DNA of 64,000 bases from Muribaculaceae bacterium. Lineage in GTDB: Bacteria; Bacteroidota; Bacteroidia; Bacteroidales; Muribaculaceae. Both the position numbers and the translations under genes were made by a program. Below the pieces are notes generated by a model. That model did not search any database, was not told where the DNA came from, and saw only the letters and a list, made by a program, of their open reading frames with translations. The DNA is taken from positions 1-64,000 of the forward strand of contig JAFYYG010000065.1 of assembly GCA_017557625.1 (NCBI GenBank). Reading direction: 5' to 3'. Of the stretch, positions 62,655 to 64,000 are shown in pieces. The number at the start of each line of letters is the position of its first letter. Within the stretch, counting starts at the first letter, position 1.

Positions 62655-62736
62655 AGTTTATAGTTCATAGTTTTTCGTAAGATGCTTAATGTAAGCGCTG
62701 GCCGCTACTATACACTTACTACTTATCACTTAACAC
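62655..62736. repeat. Short word-like repeats between two redox genes
   Basis: AGTTCATAGTTTATAGTTCATAG near 62642-62669 (split) and CACTTAACACTTAT near 62726 belong to the same type as at 60546-60697. Confidence 0.6.
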
Positions 62737-64000
62737 TTATATCAATCTGTGGTCTTCAAGTCCCTCTACATGTATTGCCGAGACGGGGCGTGCGGGACAC
62801 ACATACTCGCAGTTGCCACAGCCTATGCACTTGTTTTTGTTGATGGACTTAGGAACCATTGGAGAGTTTTCGTCGTTTTCATCAAGTGGCATCATGGTAA
62901 TGGCTTCGGTGGGACAGTGAGCGAAGCAATTGCCGCACGATGTAGGTGAGCCGTCACGATGCTTTTTGGTGACAGGAATACATAGTGTGCTTTCCCACAC
63001 AGCATATCCTATCTTGATGGAAGTCTTCTCTTCGAAGGTGATGGGCTTGATAGCGCCAGTTGGGCACACCTGCGAGCAACGAATGCACTCGGGGCGGCAG
63101 TAGCCGCGTTCGTAGGTCATCGTGGGTTGCATTAGCGTGAGGGTGTCACTCGATGGAACAAGCACCTGATTGGGGCACTCGGCAACGCACAGTTGGCATG
63201 CGGTGCAGTGCTGTCGCATGTGACGGGCATTCCACGATCCTGGCGGTGTGATAGGTTTTTTGCGCTTAGGCACCTTTTTCTCCTCGATAGCCGCAAGTCC
63301 CCCGTCAACCTTTTTCTTGGTCTGTGCCAGAGCTACAGCAGCTACCGCCGTGCCAGCACCAATGAGGAATGCGCGTTTGCCCTTGTCGATTGAATCTTCT
63401 TTGCTCTTATTATCACTTGTCTCAGAGGCAGTCATATTCTCCCCTGCTTCAGCGGATGAGGCAGGCCTCGTCCCTACATTTTCGGACGTTTTACGTGGGC
63501 GGCCGTAGTAGATGGCATCTTTCTTGCACTTGCTGATGCAGTTTCCGCAGGTCACGCAGCGGCTATGGTCAACTGTGCCGTCCTCATGGTTTATGCACGA
63601 CGACTTGCAGTTGCGTGTGCAAAGACCGCACTTGATGCACTTGTCTTTGTCGATGCGCACCTTCAGCAGCGAGAAGCGCGATACGAAGCTAAGCAGCGTG
63701 CCCACAGGGCAGATGGTGTTGCAATAGGTGCGTCCGCCGCGCCACGCCAAGAAGCCTATGACTAAGAAGAATCCTATTGACAGGCCTAATGCTGTTGCGC
63801 TCTTTACCCACACGTCAACGCTATAGAAGGCATAGCTGTCATAATGCTCAGCGATGGCTGCCAGACCATTGTTGGCCCACTGATATAGAGGCTGGAACAG
63901 GTTGGTGGCTATCATTCCGTAGGTACCGTAAGGCTCAAGCAGAGTGAGGATTGAGCCTACACCAGCCACCAGCAAAGCGATGAAAATAACCAGTACTGGA
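62737..64000 (-). CDS. NapH-like membrane 4Fe-4S polyferredoxin (5' end outside window)
   Basis: The reading frame is open to the window edge (…PVLVIFIALLVAG before the visible part), so the N-terminus is missing. Visible are two TM segments and the CNTICPVGTLLSF motif of NapH/NosR-type membrane ferredoxins. Two 4Fe-4S sites follow (CIKCGLCTRNCKSSC and CVTCGNCISKCKK), then a linker with a TM-like segment (AFLIGAGTAVAAVALAQ), and several more cluster motifs: CTACQLCVAECP, CIRCSQVCPTG, CGNCFAHCP and CIGCGNCEYVCP. It probably transfers electrons across or along the membrane. It may feed the aldo/keto reductase encoded downstream. Confidence 0.85.
   Translation of the reverse strand, partial: PVLVIFIALLVAGVGSILTLLEPYGTYGMIATNLFQPLYQWANNGLAAIAEHYDSYAFYSVDVWVKSATALGLSIGFFLVIGFLAWRGGRTYCNTICPVGTLLSFVSRFSLLKVRIDKDKCIKCGLCTRNCKSSCINHEDGTVDHSRCVTCGNCISKCKKDAIYYGRPRKTSENVGTRPASSAEAGENMTASETSDNKSKEDSIDKGKRAFLIGAGTAVAAVALAQTKKKVDGGLAAIEEKKVPKRKKPITPPGSWNARHMRQHCTACQLCVAECPNQVLVPSSDTLTLMQPTMTYERGYCRPECIRCSQVCPTGAIKPITFEEKTSIKIGYAVWESTLCIPVTKKHRDGSPTSCGNCFAHCPTEAITMMPLDENDENSPMVPKSINKNKCIGCGNCEYVCPARPVSAIHVEGLEDHRLI

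Overview
This is a bacterial chromosome segment that looks like a gut-type Bacteroidales genome, probably related to Muribaculaceae or Prevotellaceae. Several features point that way: promoters of the TTTG / TAnnTTTG type, a Bacteroidetes-style division and cell-wall cluster, C10 (streptopain-like) and CotH secreted proteins with dockerin-like tails, a tRNA gene without an encoded CCA, and AT-rich leaders without clear Shine-Dalgarno sequences. Genus and species cannot be read from the window.

Layout. 1-446: the 3' part of a 5S rRNA gene with its terminator, followed by two progressively decayed tandem 5S-like copies. 447-7799 (minus strand): cinA, an M48 membrane protease, tsaD, a sugar-epimerase-like SDR, a GT9 glycosyltransferase, a yidD::tatD fusion and rnpA. 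8319-10887 (plus): ruvB and a polysaccharide flippase. 10983-14327 (minus): a large secreted C10 protease. 14739-31728 (plus): the dcw cluster (rsmH, ftsL-like, PASTA-PBP, murE, mraY, murD, ftsW, murG, murC, ftsQ, ftsA, ftsZ), followed by serS. 31785-34555: a small membrane protein, an HTH-only LuxR regulator, tRNA-Asp and an AGCS symporter. 34625-39506 (minus): an expanded LemA/TPM array of two LemA and five TPM-domain genes. 39800-41348: a FadL-like outer-membrane protein and two adjacent perfect inverted repeats.

42055-51897 (minus): the most interesting region, seven genes in one orientation. In order of transcription they are a vWA-like lipoprotein, a 4-TM protein, a tubulin/FtsZ-like protein, a 1143-residue protein with an actin/Hsp70-type (ASKHA) ATPase core, a signal-peptide/TM/coiled-coil protein, and two proteins that share an N-terminal zinc ribbon and a C-terminal membrane anchor. 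One of these last two carries a winged helix very like the FtsK gamma (DNA-reading) domain. I read this as a membrane-associated cytoskeletal or membrane-remodelling system that pairs a tubulin-like and an actin-like nucleotide-binding protein with a surface vWA lipoprotein and a possible chromosome-contacting anchor.

52153-55603 (plus): two tandem CotH-kinase paralogues with dockerin tails. 55971-60545: rimP, nusA, infB, followed by folK. 61215-64000 (minus): a Tat-exported ferredoxin-type aldo/keto reductase and a NapH-like membrane polyferredoxin that runs off the window end. Many of the short gaps between genes contain word-like tandem repeats (for example variants of TTAAGTGTTAAGT or ACTATGA), a genome-level signature worth following up.
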